From positions 1 to 64,000 of the forward strand of contig NZ_JBPDIH010000004.1 in assembly GCF_052030545.1 (NCBI RefSeq): a stretch of 64,000 nucleotides of DNA, given 5' to 3'. Source of the stretch: CANMXU01 sp052030545 (GTDB taxonomy: Bacteria; Pseudomonadota; Gammaproteobacteria; Enterobacterales; Alteromonadaceae). Shown here one piece after another: positions 1 through 8,846 of the stretch. The notes beneath the pieces were generated by a model. It was not told where the DNA came from, did not search any database, and saw only the letters and a program-made list of their open reading frames with translations. How positions within the stretch are numbered: position 1 is the first letter of the stretch; each line of letters begins with the position of its first letter. Position numbers and translations under genes: made by a program.

Positions 1-337
1 TACTTCCGTCTCTTAGGTTGCCCCTGGAAACTGGATGCGCATTTTAGACATTTTCATCTTGGCGTCAACTCTTTTTTTAAAAGAATTAGCAATTATAGTT
101 CATACGCTCAAATAACACACAGTAATAACTTATTTTTTATTCATGTTAGGGGTTTTAAGATAAAAACAGCCAAATTAGATGTGACGGTTAGGCACATTTA
201 GCGCATATACTTACATTTAATACTCGCTGAAATTCCTACAGCGAGTATCTTATTTATTTCAGTTAAGCTTATTTTAGTTGGTTTTAGTTTCGCAAATTGT
301 TATGAGCAAAAAAGAAAGCGATAGACTATTAACAAAA
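1..337. other. Window-edge region without a confident gene
   Basis: Plus frame 1 is open from the window edge to a TAG at 199-201 (about 66 codons, no start seen), so it could be the tail of a gene that begins outside the window. I do not recognise the peptide and the composition is AT-rich, so chance is equally likely. The rest, up to the end of the minus-strand dehydrogenase gene, holds only the hairpin listed separately. Confidence 0.3.
220..248. terminator. Hairpin, possible bidirectional terminator
   Basis: A 10-bp perfect stem (ATACTCGCTG / CAGCGAGTAT) with a 9-nt loop lies about 90 bp downstream of the end of the minus-strand SDR gene. No good T-run follows on either strand, so its role as a terminator is uncertain. 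Confidence 0.35.
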
Positions 338-1099
338 CTACATTGATAGACCACCGTCTATTTCAACAACACGGCCTGTGAAGAATTCATTTTCAAAAAT
401 ATATTTAACAGTGTGAGCTATTTCATCAGCTTCACCTAATCGACCAACGGCTTTCATTTTTTCTAACCTGTCTCGCATTTCAGGTTTCATGGCATCGGTC
501 ATAGCGGTGCGTATAACCCCAGGGGCAATAGCGCCAACACGTATACCAAACCTACCAAGTTCTCTAGCCCAAGTAGTTGTCATAGCGACAACTCCTGCTT
601 TAGATGCAGCATAATTTGTTTGACCGATATTTCCGCCTCGTGCAATAGATGACATATTGATGATCACACCTTTAGTTCCAGATTCAACCATATGACTAGC
701 TGCTTCTCGGCCACAAAGAAAAACGCCACTTAAATTGACATCAATTACCGATTGAAATTGCTCTAATGACATTTTTTTAACAACTTGCCCGTCTTTCGCT
801 TTGATTAACATGCCATCTCGTAAAATTCCGGCATTATTGATCAAACCATCAATCACTTTAAAATCATTTTTAATGTGATTAAAAGTCGATTCTACTTCCT
901 GCTCATTGGTGACATTAGCAATATAGTACTTTGCCATAGCCCCGGCGTCTTGCACTAGTTGGACTGTTTCTTCCAATAGCTGCTCATTTAAATCGACCAA
1001 GGCTAACTTTGCGCCTGAATTTGCCAAACTAACTGCCATTGCTCGACCTAAGCCTTGACCGCCACCCGTAATAACAATCACTTTGTCTGTTAAGTTCAT
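338..1099 (-). CDS. SDR-family 3-hydroxyacyl-CoA dehydrogenase (IvdG-like)
   Basis: Short-chain dehydrogenase of 253 aa, the usual length for a classical SDR. The cofactor motif TGGGQGLG is at residues 11-18, NNAG at 88-91, and the catalytic set N122, S151, Y163, K167 is complete, so an active NAD(P)-dependent oxidoreductase is expected in the cytoplasm. It is the last gene of the icmF operon, 29 nt after the 3-hydroxyisobutyryl-CoA hydrolase gene, with an AGGAAT ribosome site before its ATG. In related marine bacteria an SDR in isoleucine/valine catabolic clusters (IvdG) oxidises 3-hydroxy-2-methylbutyryl-CoA. That role is inferred from context. A FabG-like or 3-hydroxybutyryl-CoA dehydrogenase function is the main alternative. 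Confidence 0.85.
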   Translation of the reverse strand: MNLTDKVIVITGGGQGLGRAMAVSLANSGAKLALVDLNEQLLEETVQLVQDAGAMAKYYIANVTNEQEVESTFNHIKNDFKVIDGLINNAGILRDGMLIKAKDGQVVKKMSLEQFQSVIDVNLSGVFLCGREAASHMVESGTKGVIINMSSIARGGNIGQTNYAASKAGVVAMTTTWARELGRFGIRVGAIAPGVIRTAMTDAMKPEMRDRLEKMKAVGRLGEADEIAHTVKYIFENEFFTGRVVEIDGGLSM

Positions 1100-1128
1100 A
1101 TTTATTCCTATTCTAAAATTCTAATAAT

Positions 1129-2304
1129 TTATGCATCATAGCTAGTGGTAATTGAATTTAACTCACTAAAAAACCAAGATAATAAATGGGGAGGGACATC
1201 AACAACTGATCTATAAGCCCATTTTGGGTGCTTATCCTTGTCTACTAATAATGCCCTTACCCCTTCAGTAAACTCGGTAAATTGACAACAACGCAGTGAT
1301 AAATGAAGCTCTTTAGTCAATGATGTTGCCAACGCGGCATTTTTGCAATTTTTCAGCTGCTGAAAAATTATCGCTGCACTTAACGCGCTACCTTGTTGGT
1401 ATTTTTTTTGTGCCGTGGTTAAAAATTTACTGGTAAATACCGCGCTCTCGAATACTAAGTCTATTTCATTAATATTTTTTCCTGACATCAGCTGATTAAT
1501 CGCGCTTTGATGCTCTTTTATGTCACTTATTGGCAAAGCAGTGATAGAGCTGCCACTAAACTGGCTCACTATTTCTGTTAAACGAACATAGTCATGTTGA
1601 TTATTTTGCCACGGCTGCAAACACAACTGTTCGATAAAAGCGTGTTTTTCATTTTGACAAATAAACCCATTTGAAAGTTCTAGGTAAAGTGCATCAGCAG
1701 AATTAATCATCGTACCGGTTAAACCGATAAATAAACCAAAAGGCTCAGGAATATTATTTAAAAAATAACTGGCGCCAACATCGGGATATAGACCTATGGT
1801 GATTTCTGGCATCGCAATTAATGTACGTTCAGTGACTATGCGGTGACTTGCTCCCGCAAACAATCCCATACCGCCACCAATAACATAACCATTCCCCCAC
1901 ACTAAAAGCGGTTTGGTAAATTGATGAATGAGTAAGTTAAGCTGATATTCCTGAGTAAAAAATTCAGCAGCCAGACTTTTAGCGATATTTTTATCGCTTA
2001 TTGCAATATTTTCATCAACTTCAGATACACCACTTTCTTGTTTAGCGACTAAATCATGGTACAAACTGACCACGTCACCACCCGCGCAAAACGACTTATC
2101 TCCTGCCCCGTCGATTATCACTACGGCAATATTGTCATCCTGTTGCCAATTCGACAATTTTTCGAACAAACACTTAACCATCGACAGGTTAAGTGCATTT
2201 AGCGAAGTAGGATCATTTAACGTGGCGATGGCAATTTCGCTCCCGTTTTGACAGGAGACGGTTTTAAAAAGCACTTGCTGATTATCAGTTTTATTGTCAG
2301 TCAC
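1129..2304 (-). CDS. 3-hydroxyisobutyryl-CoA hydrolase
   Basis: Crotonase-fold protein of 391 aa, longer than enoyl-CoA hydratases and matching HIBYL-CoA hydrolases. The oxyanion-hole segments are CAGGD at 73-77 and GGGMG at 143-147. The hydrolase-type acid pair is visible in the MPEITIGLYPD segment as E167 and D175. The C-terminal EGVRALLVDKDKHPKW stretch is typical of this family and absent from simple hydratases. It cleaves 3-hydroxyisobutyryl-CoA (valine pathway) to free acid and CoA. It lies between icmF (55-nt gap) and the SDR gene on the same strand, so one transcript is likely. Confidence 0.88.
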   Translation of the reverse strand: MTDNKTDNQQVLFKTVSCQNGSEIAIATLNDPTSLNALNLSMVKCLFEKLSNWQQDDNIAVVIIDGAGDKSFCAGGDVVSLYHDLVAKQESGVSEVDENIAISDKNIAKSLAAEFFTQEYQLNLLIHQFTKPLLVWGNGYVIGGGMGLFAGASHRIVTERTLIAMPEITIGLYPDVGASYFLNNIPEPFGLFIGLTGTMINSADALYLELSNGFICQNEKHAFIEQLCLQPWQNNQHDYVRLTEIVSQFSGSSITALPISDIKEHQSAINQLMSGKNINEIDLVFESAVFTSKFLTTAQKKYQQGSALSAAIIFQQLKNCKNAALATSLTKELHLSLRCCQFTEFTEGVRALLVDKDKHPKWAYRSVVDVPPHLLSWFFSELNSITTSYDA

Positions 2305-2359
2305 TAAATTTTATTCCGTAATGATGTGAATCGTTATCAAACCTTCATTTCAAATATCA

Positions 2360-5300
2360 CTACATATTGCGGCGATATTGACCACCAACGTTAAACAATG
2401 CATGAACAATTTGACCGAGCGAGCAGACTTTACACGCGTCCATCATCAACTCAAAAATGTTCTCATGATTAATTGCCGCTTGTTGCAGTTGTGCAAGTTG
2501 CTGTGCCACTTGTTGCTCATTCGCACCGTGTAAGTTAGCCAACATTTCAATTTGATAATTTTTTTCAGTTTCGGTTGCGCGAATAACTTCTTGCGGCAAT
2601 ACCGTAGGAGATCCTTTTGAACTTAAGAAGGTGTTTACACCGATAATAGGGAATTCACCAGTATGCTTTAAGTTTTCGTAATACAGGCTTTCTTCTTGAA
2701 TTTTGCTACGCTGATACATGGTTTCCATTGCACCAAGTACACCACCACGTTCACTAATGCGGTCAAACTCGGTTAATACCGCTTCTTCAACCAAATCGGT
2801 TAGCTCTTCAATAATGAAAGAGCCTTGAATCGGATTTTCATTTTTTGCCAAACCTAACTCACGGTTAATGATCAATTGAATTGCCATGGCGCGGCGCACG
2901 CTTTCCTCTGTAGGCGTGGTGATAGCTTCATCATAAGCATTGGTATGCAACGAATTACAGTTATCATATATCGCGTAAAGTGCCTGTAAGGTTGTGCGAA
3001 TATCATTAAAGTCGATTTCTTGCGCATGCAGTGAACGACCTGAGGTTTGAATATGGTATTTAAGCATTTGCGCACGTGCATTGGCGTTATATTTATTTTT
3101 CATTGCCTTTGCCCAAATACGACGAGCAACACGACCAATAACCGCATATTCAGGATCGATACCATTTGAGAAGAAAAACGATAAATTTGGGCCAAAATCG
3201 TTAATGTCCATACCGCGACTTAAATAGTACTCAACAAAAGTGAAACCATTGGCTAGCGTCAATGCTAATTGCGTAATCGGATTCGCACCAGCTTCTGCAA
3301 TGTGATAGCCCGAAATAGATACGGAGTAAAAGTTTCGCACACCTTTATCAATAAAGTACTCTTGCACGTCGCCCATTAAACGTAAGGCAAACTCGGTTGA
3401 GAATATACACGTATTTTGCGCTTGGTCTTCTTTTAAAATATCAGCCTGAACTGTGCCACGCACTGCCATTAACGTACGTGCTTTTAGATCTTGATAAATA
3501 TCAGCCGGCAATACTTGGTCGCCTGTTACGCCAAGCAGCATTAAACCTAAACCATCATTTCCTTCAGGTAATTCCCCTTGGTAACGTGGACGGGCATTTT
3601 CATTACCTTTATATAGTTGAACGATTTTTGCTTCTACCTTTTTCTCCAATTTGTGTTCTTTGATATACAGTTCACATTGTTGATCAATTGCTGCGTTTAA
3701 GAAAAAACCTAATAAAATTGGCGCAGGCCCGTTAATGGTCATTGACACTGAGGTCATAGGATCAGCTAAGTTAAAACCAGAATACAATTTTTTAGCGTCG
3801 TCTAAACAGCAGATGGATACACCTGCATTACCAATTTTCCCGTAAATATCAGGGCGAATATCGGGGTCATTACCATATAAAGTTACCGAGTCGAATGCTG
3901 TCGATAAGCGCTTAGCAGGCATGCCTTTAGAAACGTAATGGAAACGGCGATTTGTTCGCTCTGGGCCGCCCTCACCTGCAAACATACGCGTTGGATCTTC
4001 ACCTTCACGTTTAAACTGGAAAAGACCTGCCGTATAAGGGAATTCGCCCGGCACATTTTCTTGTAAATTCCACTTAAGTAAGTCGCCCCATGCTTGGTAT
4101 TTAGGTAAACACACTTTAGGAATATCGGTATGAGATAAAGATTTGCTGTGGGTTTCGATAGCAAGTTCTTTATTTCGCACTTTAAATTTAAAAACAGGAT
4201 CTTGATAACGTTTAACTTTTTCAGGCCACTTATCTAAAATCACTTTATTTTTCGGATCAAAATCTAGCTCAACTTGCTGATATAAACCTTGAAGTTGTTC
4301 GACAAGCGATGCACCGTTGTCATCTTGTGCTGAACCTTCTGTTGAACTGTGTTCTGAATTTTCTTGCGCAACTTCAATCGCCTTATGCAAACCATAAAGT
4401 TTCTGCGCGACCTTAGCTTGTTTTTCTACCCAAGCATCATAACTTCTATTATTTTCAGAAATTTCAGATAAATAACGTACACGTGAACTTGGAATAACGC
4501 TCGATTTATCGGCTAAAGTATTCGCTAAACTCAGTAACTGGCCAACTTGAGATTGTGTTTTTTCATTCAGCTCGGTAATTACCGCGTTATATAACTCGGT
4601 CATACCGCGATCATTAAATTGTGACGCAATTGTGCCAAACACAGGCACTTCATCATCACCTGCTTCAAACAAGCCGCGATTTCGTTTGTATTGTTTTTTC
4701 ACATCACGCAACGCATCAAGTGCGCCACGTTTGTCAGACTTGTTCACCGCTATAATATCGGCAAAATCAAGCATATCGATTTTTTCTAACTGGGTTGCCG
4801 CACCGTATTCTGGTGTCATGACATATAACGATACGTCTGAATGCTCTTCAATTTCAGTATCCGACTGACCTATGCCTGACGTTTCTAAAATAATTAAATC
4901 AAAGTCAGACGCCTTTAAAATTTGCAGAGTATCATTTACATAAACCGACAAGGCTAAATTTGACTGGCGCGTGGCAAGTGAACGCATATAAACACGATCA
5001 TTGTTCACCGCGTTCATGCGTATTCTATCGCCTAATAATGCACCGCCCGTTTTTCGTTTTGAGGGATCAACCGAAACAATCGCAATTTTGCTGGTTTCAT
5101 CTGCCATCAAAAAACGTCGAATAAGTTCATCAACTAATGATGATTTACCCGCACCACCTGTGCCAGTTATGCCTAATACTGGCGTGGCGCTTGAAGCAGC
5201 TAGTGCTTCGATTTCTGAAAATTCTGTTGGATATTTATCTCGGGCATTTTCAGCTGCAGAGATTAAGCGCGCAATAATTTGCTTTTGCTCTGCCTGATTT

Positions 5301-5785
5301 TCATTATTTCGCAAACTTTGAACATCATCTTTTTCAACATTTAAGCCCGTTTTGAAATCACAGCGTTTAAGCATGTCGTCGATCATGCCTTGCAAACCGA
5401 GTGCTCGTCCGTCATCTGGCGAATAAATACGTGTAATGCCGTAGTCTTGTAGCATGGCAATTTCATCGGGTAAAATTACGCCGCCACCGCCGCCAACAAT
5501 GCGAATATGCTCACAACCACGCTCTTTTAAAAGATCGTACATGTATTTAAAGTATTCGTTATGACCACCTTGATATGAGGTCATCGCAATGGCATTGGCA
5601 TCTTCTTGAATCGCCGTATTAACCACTTCTTCAACACTACGGTCGTGACCTAAATGGATCACTTCAGCACCACTTGATTGCAAAATTCGACGCATAATAT
5701 TAATCGCGGCATCATGACCGTCAAAAAGTGACGCGGCCGTTACAATGCGAATTTTATTTTTTAACTGATACTTTGGGCTATTCAT
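2360..5785 (-). CDS. icmF: Fused isobutyryl-CoA mutase IcmF
   Basis: Protein of 1141 aa with the IcmF order: an N-terminal B12-binding domain (about 1-140; DGH motif with the cobalt-ligating H24), a MeaB/ArgK-like G-protein chaperone domain (P-loop GTGGAGKSS around 208-216, NKSD at about 348-351), then the mutase barrel (about 530-1141). Two positions separate isobutyryl- from methylmalonyl-CoA mutases: F about 579 (PYTAGLF, where methylmalonyl enzymes have Tyr) and Q about 780 (QAQNTCIF, where they have Arg). Both point to isobutyryl-CoA/butyryl-CoA interconversion, and IcmF enzymes also act on isovaleryl-/pivalyl-CoA. It heads a three-gene operon and is divergent from an AraC-type regulator gene. 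Confidence 0.95.
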   Translation of the reverse strand: MNSPKYQLKNKIRIVTAASLFDGHDAAINIMRRILQSSGAEVIHLGHDRSVEEVVNTAIQEDANAIAMTSYQGGHNEYFKYMYDLLKERGCEHIRIVGGGGGVILPDEIAMLQDYGITRIYSPDDGRALGLQGMIDDMLKRCDFKTGLNVEKDDVQSLRNNENQAEQKQIIARLISAAENARDKYPTEFSEIEALAASSATPVLGITGTGGAGKSSLVDELIRRFLMADETSKIAIVSVDPSKRKTGGALLGDRIRMNAVNNDRVYMRSLATRQSNLALSVYVNDTLQILKASDFDLIILETSGIGQSDTEIEEHSDVSLYVMTPEYGAATQLEKIDMLDFADIIAVNKSDKRGALDALRDVKKQYKRNRGLFEAGDDEVPVFGTIASQFNDRGMTELYNAVITELNEKTQSQVGQLLSLANTLADKSSVIPSSRVRYLSEISENNRSYDAWVEKQAKVAQKLYGLHKAIEVAQENSEHSSTEGSAQDDNGASLVEQLQGLYQQVELDFDPKNKVILDKWPEKVKRYQDPVFKFKVRNKELAIETHSKSLSHTDIPKVCLPKYQAWGDLLKWNLQENVPGEFPYTAGLFQFKREGEDPTRMFAGEGGPERTNRRFHYVSKGMPAKRLSTAFDSVTLYGNDPDIRPDIYGKIGNAGVSICCLDDAKKLYSGFNLADPMTSVSMTINGPAPILLGFFLNAAIDQQCELYIKEHKLEKKVEAKIVQLYKGNENARPRYQGELPEGNDGLGLMLLGVTGDQVLPADIYQDLKARTLMAVRGTVQADILKEDQAQNTCIFSTEFALRLMGDVQEYFIDKGVRNFYSVSISGYHIAEAGANPITQLALTLANGFTFVEYYLSRGMDINDFGPNLSFFFSNGIDPEYAVIGRVARRIWAKAMKNKYNANARAQMLKYHIQTSGRSLHAQEIDFNDIRTTLQALYAIYDNCNSLHTNAYDEAITTPTEESVRRAMAIQLIINRELGLAKNENPIQGSFIIEELTDLVEEAVLTEFDRISERGGVLGAMETMYQRSKIQEESLYYENLKHTGEFPIIGVNTFLSSKGSPTVLPQEVIRATETEKNYQIEMLANLHGANEQQVAQQLAQLQQAAINHENIFELMMDACKVCSLGQIVHALFNVGGQYRRNM

Positions 5786-5931
5786 TAGTCATACTCATGT
5801 TGTTCTTGGTTAATAACAAACGTTAAGCACTGCAGTTGGGGGTTTTGGCAATTTTCAAGACAAAAAAATCCTACATCAACCAATACTAGTGCAACATTGC
5901 TATTTACATTAAATTATTAGTCAAATTTAAA

Positions 5932-5945
5932 CACAGCAGGCTGTG
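5932..5945. promoter_or_regulatory. Palindrome in the icmF/araC divergent region
   Basis: CACAGC-AG-GCTGTG is a perfect 6+6 bp inverted repeat with a 2-bp spacer in the 198-246 bp between icmF and the AraC-type gene. It could be an operator for either promoter. No sequence family is recognised and the arms are short. Confidence 0.3.
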
Positions 5946-6031
5946 GCTTAACATTGATTTTATTGCCATAATGATGGACTAAATTGTTATTTTATAAATC
6001 TATTAACATTAACCATTACCGCAGATACGTT

Positions 6032-6943
6032 ATGTCTAAAGATATGTCTGAAAATTTGAACAACATTACCGATATTCGCTTGCTTATTCCGATGTTTTTA
6101 TTAGACAAGCTAAAGGTTCATCCGTTAACAAATGGCTTATATCCAATATCTCTTGGTAAGCAGCCACATTTTAAAAATGACGCATTTAGTAAAAGTATCA
6201 GCAAAGACTACTGGCTTTTTTATTGCCATCACACCAACGGAAAGTTGTTTTATAAAAATAAAACTAGAAAAGTAAAACATGGCGATCTTGTTATTATCGA
6301 ACCAAATCATCACTTCACCTTTTTTAGTGAAAAATCAAACAAGACGCACAATAATTCAATGCAAAGTAACGCGGCTATTTATTGGCTCAATTTTTCAGGA
6401 AATTTGGCTGAAAATTTTGCGCAGCGACTATTGATGAAAATGGATGACGGGCTAGCGCAGGTAGGCACATTGCCCAATGTTGTTACCGACTTTGACAACC
6501 TGCTTGAATTGGGTCGACGTGGTTACACCGCAACCAATGTTATTCACGCAGTACATGTACTGCAACAAGCGCTCAGCTATTTGGCATTACAGCTTAGATT
6601 GGTTATTTTTAACCGTAGCTCAAAATTCAATCTTGCCGCTATTGAGGAATTGATGCGCAATAATATACATCAAGAGCTGAACCTATCGACCTTAGCGGAA
6701 CATGCGCAATTATCTAAATTTCATTTTTCAAAAAAATTTAAAGAGCTCACCGACAGTTCGCCAATTCAGCACTTTATTAATATGAAAATTCAATATGCTT
6801 GTAATAAATTAGATAACTCGGATCTGGCGGTAAAAGTTATCGCCAGTGAATTAGGCTATAACGATCCGTATTATTTTTCTCGTTTGTTTAAGAAGATGAT
6901 CGGTTTGTCGCCCAAGCAATACAGAGACTCGCGACATCAGTAA
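6032..6943 (+). CDS. AraC-family transcriptional regulator
   Basis: DNA-binding regulator of about 303 aa. The N-terminal half is a cupin-like sensor region (HGDLVIIEPNHHFTFF segment). The C-terminal ~100 residues form the double helix-turn-helix of AraC/XylS proteins, ending with the signature DPYYFSRLFKKMIGLSPKQYR. The frame is open upstream to a TTG at 5984, which would add 16 residues. The ATG at 6032 is preferred because the extension does not look like the domain, but no strong ribosome site marks either. It is divergent from icmF, so control of the icmF operon in response to a branched-chain or other acyl compound is a reasonable guess. The ligand is unknown. Confidence 0.85.
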   Translation: MSKDMSENLNNITDIRLLIPMFLLDKLKVHPLTNGLYPISLGKQPHFKNDAFSKSISKDYWLFYCHHTNGKLFYKNKTRKVKHGDLVIIEPNHHFTFFSEKSNKTHNNSMQSNAAIYWLNFSGNLAENFAQRLLMKMDDGLAQVGTLPNVVTDFDNLLELGRRGYTATNVIHAVHVLQQALSYLALQLRLVIFNRSSKFNLAAIEELMRNNIHQELNLSTLAEHAQLSKFHFSKKFKELTDSSPIQHFINMKIQYACNKLDNSDLAVKVIASELGYNDPYYFSRLFKKMIGLSPKQYRDSRHQ

Positions 6944-6995
6944 AAAATCACCTTCTATTTATACCTGTTGTACTGGAATGCTTGGTGTGCACAGA

Positions 6996-7025
6996 CCAAA
7001 AAGGCTGCTTTAACAGCAGCCTTTT
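6996..7025. terminator. Bidirectional intrinsic terminator
   Basis: AAAAAGGCTGCT / AGCAGCCTTTTT forms a 12-bp stem with a 5-nt loop and T/A tracts on both sides, between the convergent araC-type (+) and thiolase (-) genes. Confidence 0.85.
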
Positions 7026-7059
7026 TATTTTGAAAATATGTAAAACTTAAAATGTCGCG

Positions 7060-8244
7060 TTAAAACATCTCAACCGCAATTGCGGTAGCTTCGCCACCAC
7101 CAATACAAAGTGACGCAAGACCTTTAGTTAAGCCTTTGTTTTTTAGCGCATGAATTAGAGTTACCATAATGCGGGCACCACTAGCGCCTAAAGGATGACC
7201 TAACGCACAAGCACCACCATTTACATTCACTTTTTCTTCATCTAAGTCTAACGATTTCACGGCTAGCATAGTCACCATGGCAAATGCTTCATTAATTTCA
7301 AACAAATCAACGTCAGTCGTCGACCATTGCGCTTTGTCTAGCACTTTATTAATAGCGCCAACGGGTGCTACGGTAAATTCTTCAGGTTTTTGCGCATGCG
7401 TTGCATGAGCGACAACTTTACATAAAGGTGTTAAACCACGTGCTTGCGCTTCAGATAACTTCATCATCACTAAGGCCGCAGCACCATCTGAAATTGAACT
7501 TGAGTTTGCCGCAGTAATAGTACCGTCTTTTTTAAATGCAGGGCGTAATGAAGGAATTTTATCAGGGCGCGCATTAGCAGGTTGTTCATCGGTATCAAAA
7601 ATAATTTCACCACGGCGACTCTTAACAGCAACCGGGCTTATTTCTTGATGGAAGTCGCCATTGTTAATCGCTTCGTTAGCACGCTTTAACGAACGAAGGG
7701 CAAAATTATCCATTTCTTCACGACTAAAATCATTTTCATCGGCAGTTTGTTGCGCAAAACATCCCATCGAAATACCGTCGTAAGCATTTTCTAATCCGTC
7801 AAGCATCATGTGATCGAGCACCTCACCGTGTCCCATACGCATACCCATGCGAGATTTTGGTAACATATATGGCGCATTACTCATACTTTCCATACCGCCT
7901 GCAACCGCAACTTCAATAGAACCCGCAATAATTGCATCGTGCGCTTGCATCGCAGCTTTCATGCCTGAACCACACACTTTATTAATCGTGGTACAAACCG
8001 TTGACAAGCCTAAGCCAGCACTTAATGCCGCTTGCCTTGCTGGCGCTTGCTTTAAGCCAGCCGGCAATACACAACCCATGATCACTTCGTCTATATCTTC
8101 ACCCACTATGCTTGCTTGCTCAACGGCAGCTTTTATTGCCGTTGCGCCAAGTTCAGGTGCCGTTACTGATGACAATCCGCCCATAAAGCCCCCCATTGGG
8201 GTGCGAACTGCTGAAACAATAACAATAGGATCGTTGCTAGACAT
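7060..8244 (-). CDS. Thiolase (acetyl-CoA C-acyltransferase)
   Basis: Thiolase-family enzyme of 394 aa. The nucleophilic cysteine is C91 in NKVCGSGMKAAM. The C-terminal active-site block GGACALGHPLGASGARI and the NEAFA histidine-loop region are present. The start chosen is the ATG at 8244, which has an AAGGAG ribosome site 5-6 nt upstream. An in-frame ATG at 8277 lacks one. It is divergent from liuR and shares with it the intergenic palindrome at 8361-8376. In this setting it probably splits acetoacetyl-CoA made by the downstream CoA-transferase into two acetyl-CoA, or 2-methylacetoacetyl-CoA from isoleucine. Sequence alone does not settle the substrate. Confidence 0.92.
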   Translation of the reverse strand: MSSNDPIVIVSAVRTPMGGFMGGLSSVTAPELGATAIKAAVEQASIVGEDIDEVIMGCVLPAGLKQAPARQAALSAGLGLSTVCTTINKVCGSGMKAAMQAHDAIIAGSIEVAVAGGMESMSNAPYMLPKSRMGMRMGHGEVLDHMMLDGLENAYDGISMGCFAQQTADENDFSREEMDNFALRSLKRANEAINNGDFHQEISPVAVKSRRGEIIFDTDEQPANARPDKIPSLRPAFKKDGTITAANSSSISDGAAALVMMKLSEAQARGLTPLCKVVAHATHAQKPEEFTVAPVGAINKVLDKAQWSTTDVDLFEINEAFAMVTMLAVKSLDLDEEKVNVNGGACALGHPLGASGARIMVTLIHALKNKGLTKGLASLCIGGGEATAIAVEMF

Positions 8245-8360
8245 GTGATTCTCCTTGAAGATACTTTTAATAGTCACTGATAATTATTCTAGTCCAGCTC
8301 GGTTAATAGCTAAACATTTGTCCTTATCTTACCGCAAATATTTTAGAACACCACAAAAAC

Positions 8361-8387
8361 TTTACGTTTACGTAAACTTACGGTAAA
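8361..8387. promoter_or_regulatory. Probable LiuR operator
   Basis: TTTACGT-TT-ACGTAAA (8361-8376) is a perfect 7+7 bp inverted repeat. It contains the shorter perfect palindrome GTTTACGTAAAC (8366-8377) and is followed by a related half-site, TTACGGTAAA (8378-8387). It lies between the divergent thiolase and liuR genes. Palindromic operators in this position fit MerR-family autoregulation and the LiuR regulon described for proteobacteria. The match to the LiuR consensus is from memory. Confidence 0.7.
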
Positions 8388-8420
8388 GTGATTTTATTCA
8401 AAATTATAATTGATAAAACT

Positions 8421-8825
8421 ATGGCAAAGACTAACCCACTAACATTCTCTATTGGTCAACTCGCAAAAGAGTTCGACATTACCACGCGTAGCATTCGCTT
8501 TTATGAAGACCAAGGTTTGATTAATCCTACGCGCAAAGGCCAAACGCGAATTTACAACCAAAGAGATAGAGTTCGTCTAAAGTTAATTTTACGTGGTAAG
8601 CGTTTAGGTTTTTCTTTAGCAGAAACTGGAAAAATCTTTGAACTGTACGACGCGGATAAAAGTAGCGTTAGTCAGCTTGAATTAATGATGAATATTATCG
8701 AGCAGAAAAAAGCAGATTTAAATCAGCAACTTGATGATATAGAAGTGGTTTTAATGGAGCTAACCAATTTAGAAGATAATTGTAAAAGCACACTTAAAGC
8801 TATTAAAGAAAACGAACAGCAATAA
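8421..8825 (+). CDS. liuR: MerR-family regulator of leucine catabolism, LiuR
   Basis: MerR-type regulator of 134 aa. It has an N-terminal winged helix-turn-helix (about residues 9-78, with TTRSIRFYEDQGLINPTRKGQTRIY typical of the family) and a C-terminal dimerisation coiled coil (about 80-125). There are no cysteine metal-sensing motifs, so it is an acyl-CoA-type rather than a metal-type MerR. The ATG at 8421 is preferred over an upstream in-frame ATG at 8388, which would run into the operator region. A TATAAT box at 8405-8410 would place the transcription start almost at this ATG, so a leaderless message is possible. It heads the liu operon, 21 nt before liuA. Confidence 0.9.
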   Translation: MAKTNPLTFSIGQLAKEFDITTRSIRFYEDQGLINPTRKGQTRIYNQRDRVRLKLILRGKRLGFSLAETGKIFELYDADKSSVSQLELMMNIIEQKKADLNQQLDDIEVVLMELTNLEDNCKSTLKAIKENEQQ

Positions 8826-8846
8826 TTAAATAGATTAGGAACCACC

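Noticed and set aside
1..201. 66-codon open frame at the left edge
   Set aside because: No start in the window, no recognised family, AT-rich; too short to separate from chance. Kept only as an edge note.
5001..5297. 98-codon plus-strand open frame inside icmF
   Set aside because: It is antisense to the conserved G-protein domain of icmF. The frame has no ribosome site and no recognisable domain, so it is a shadow of the real gene.
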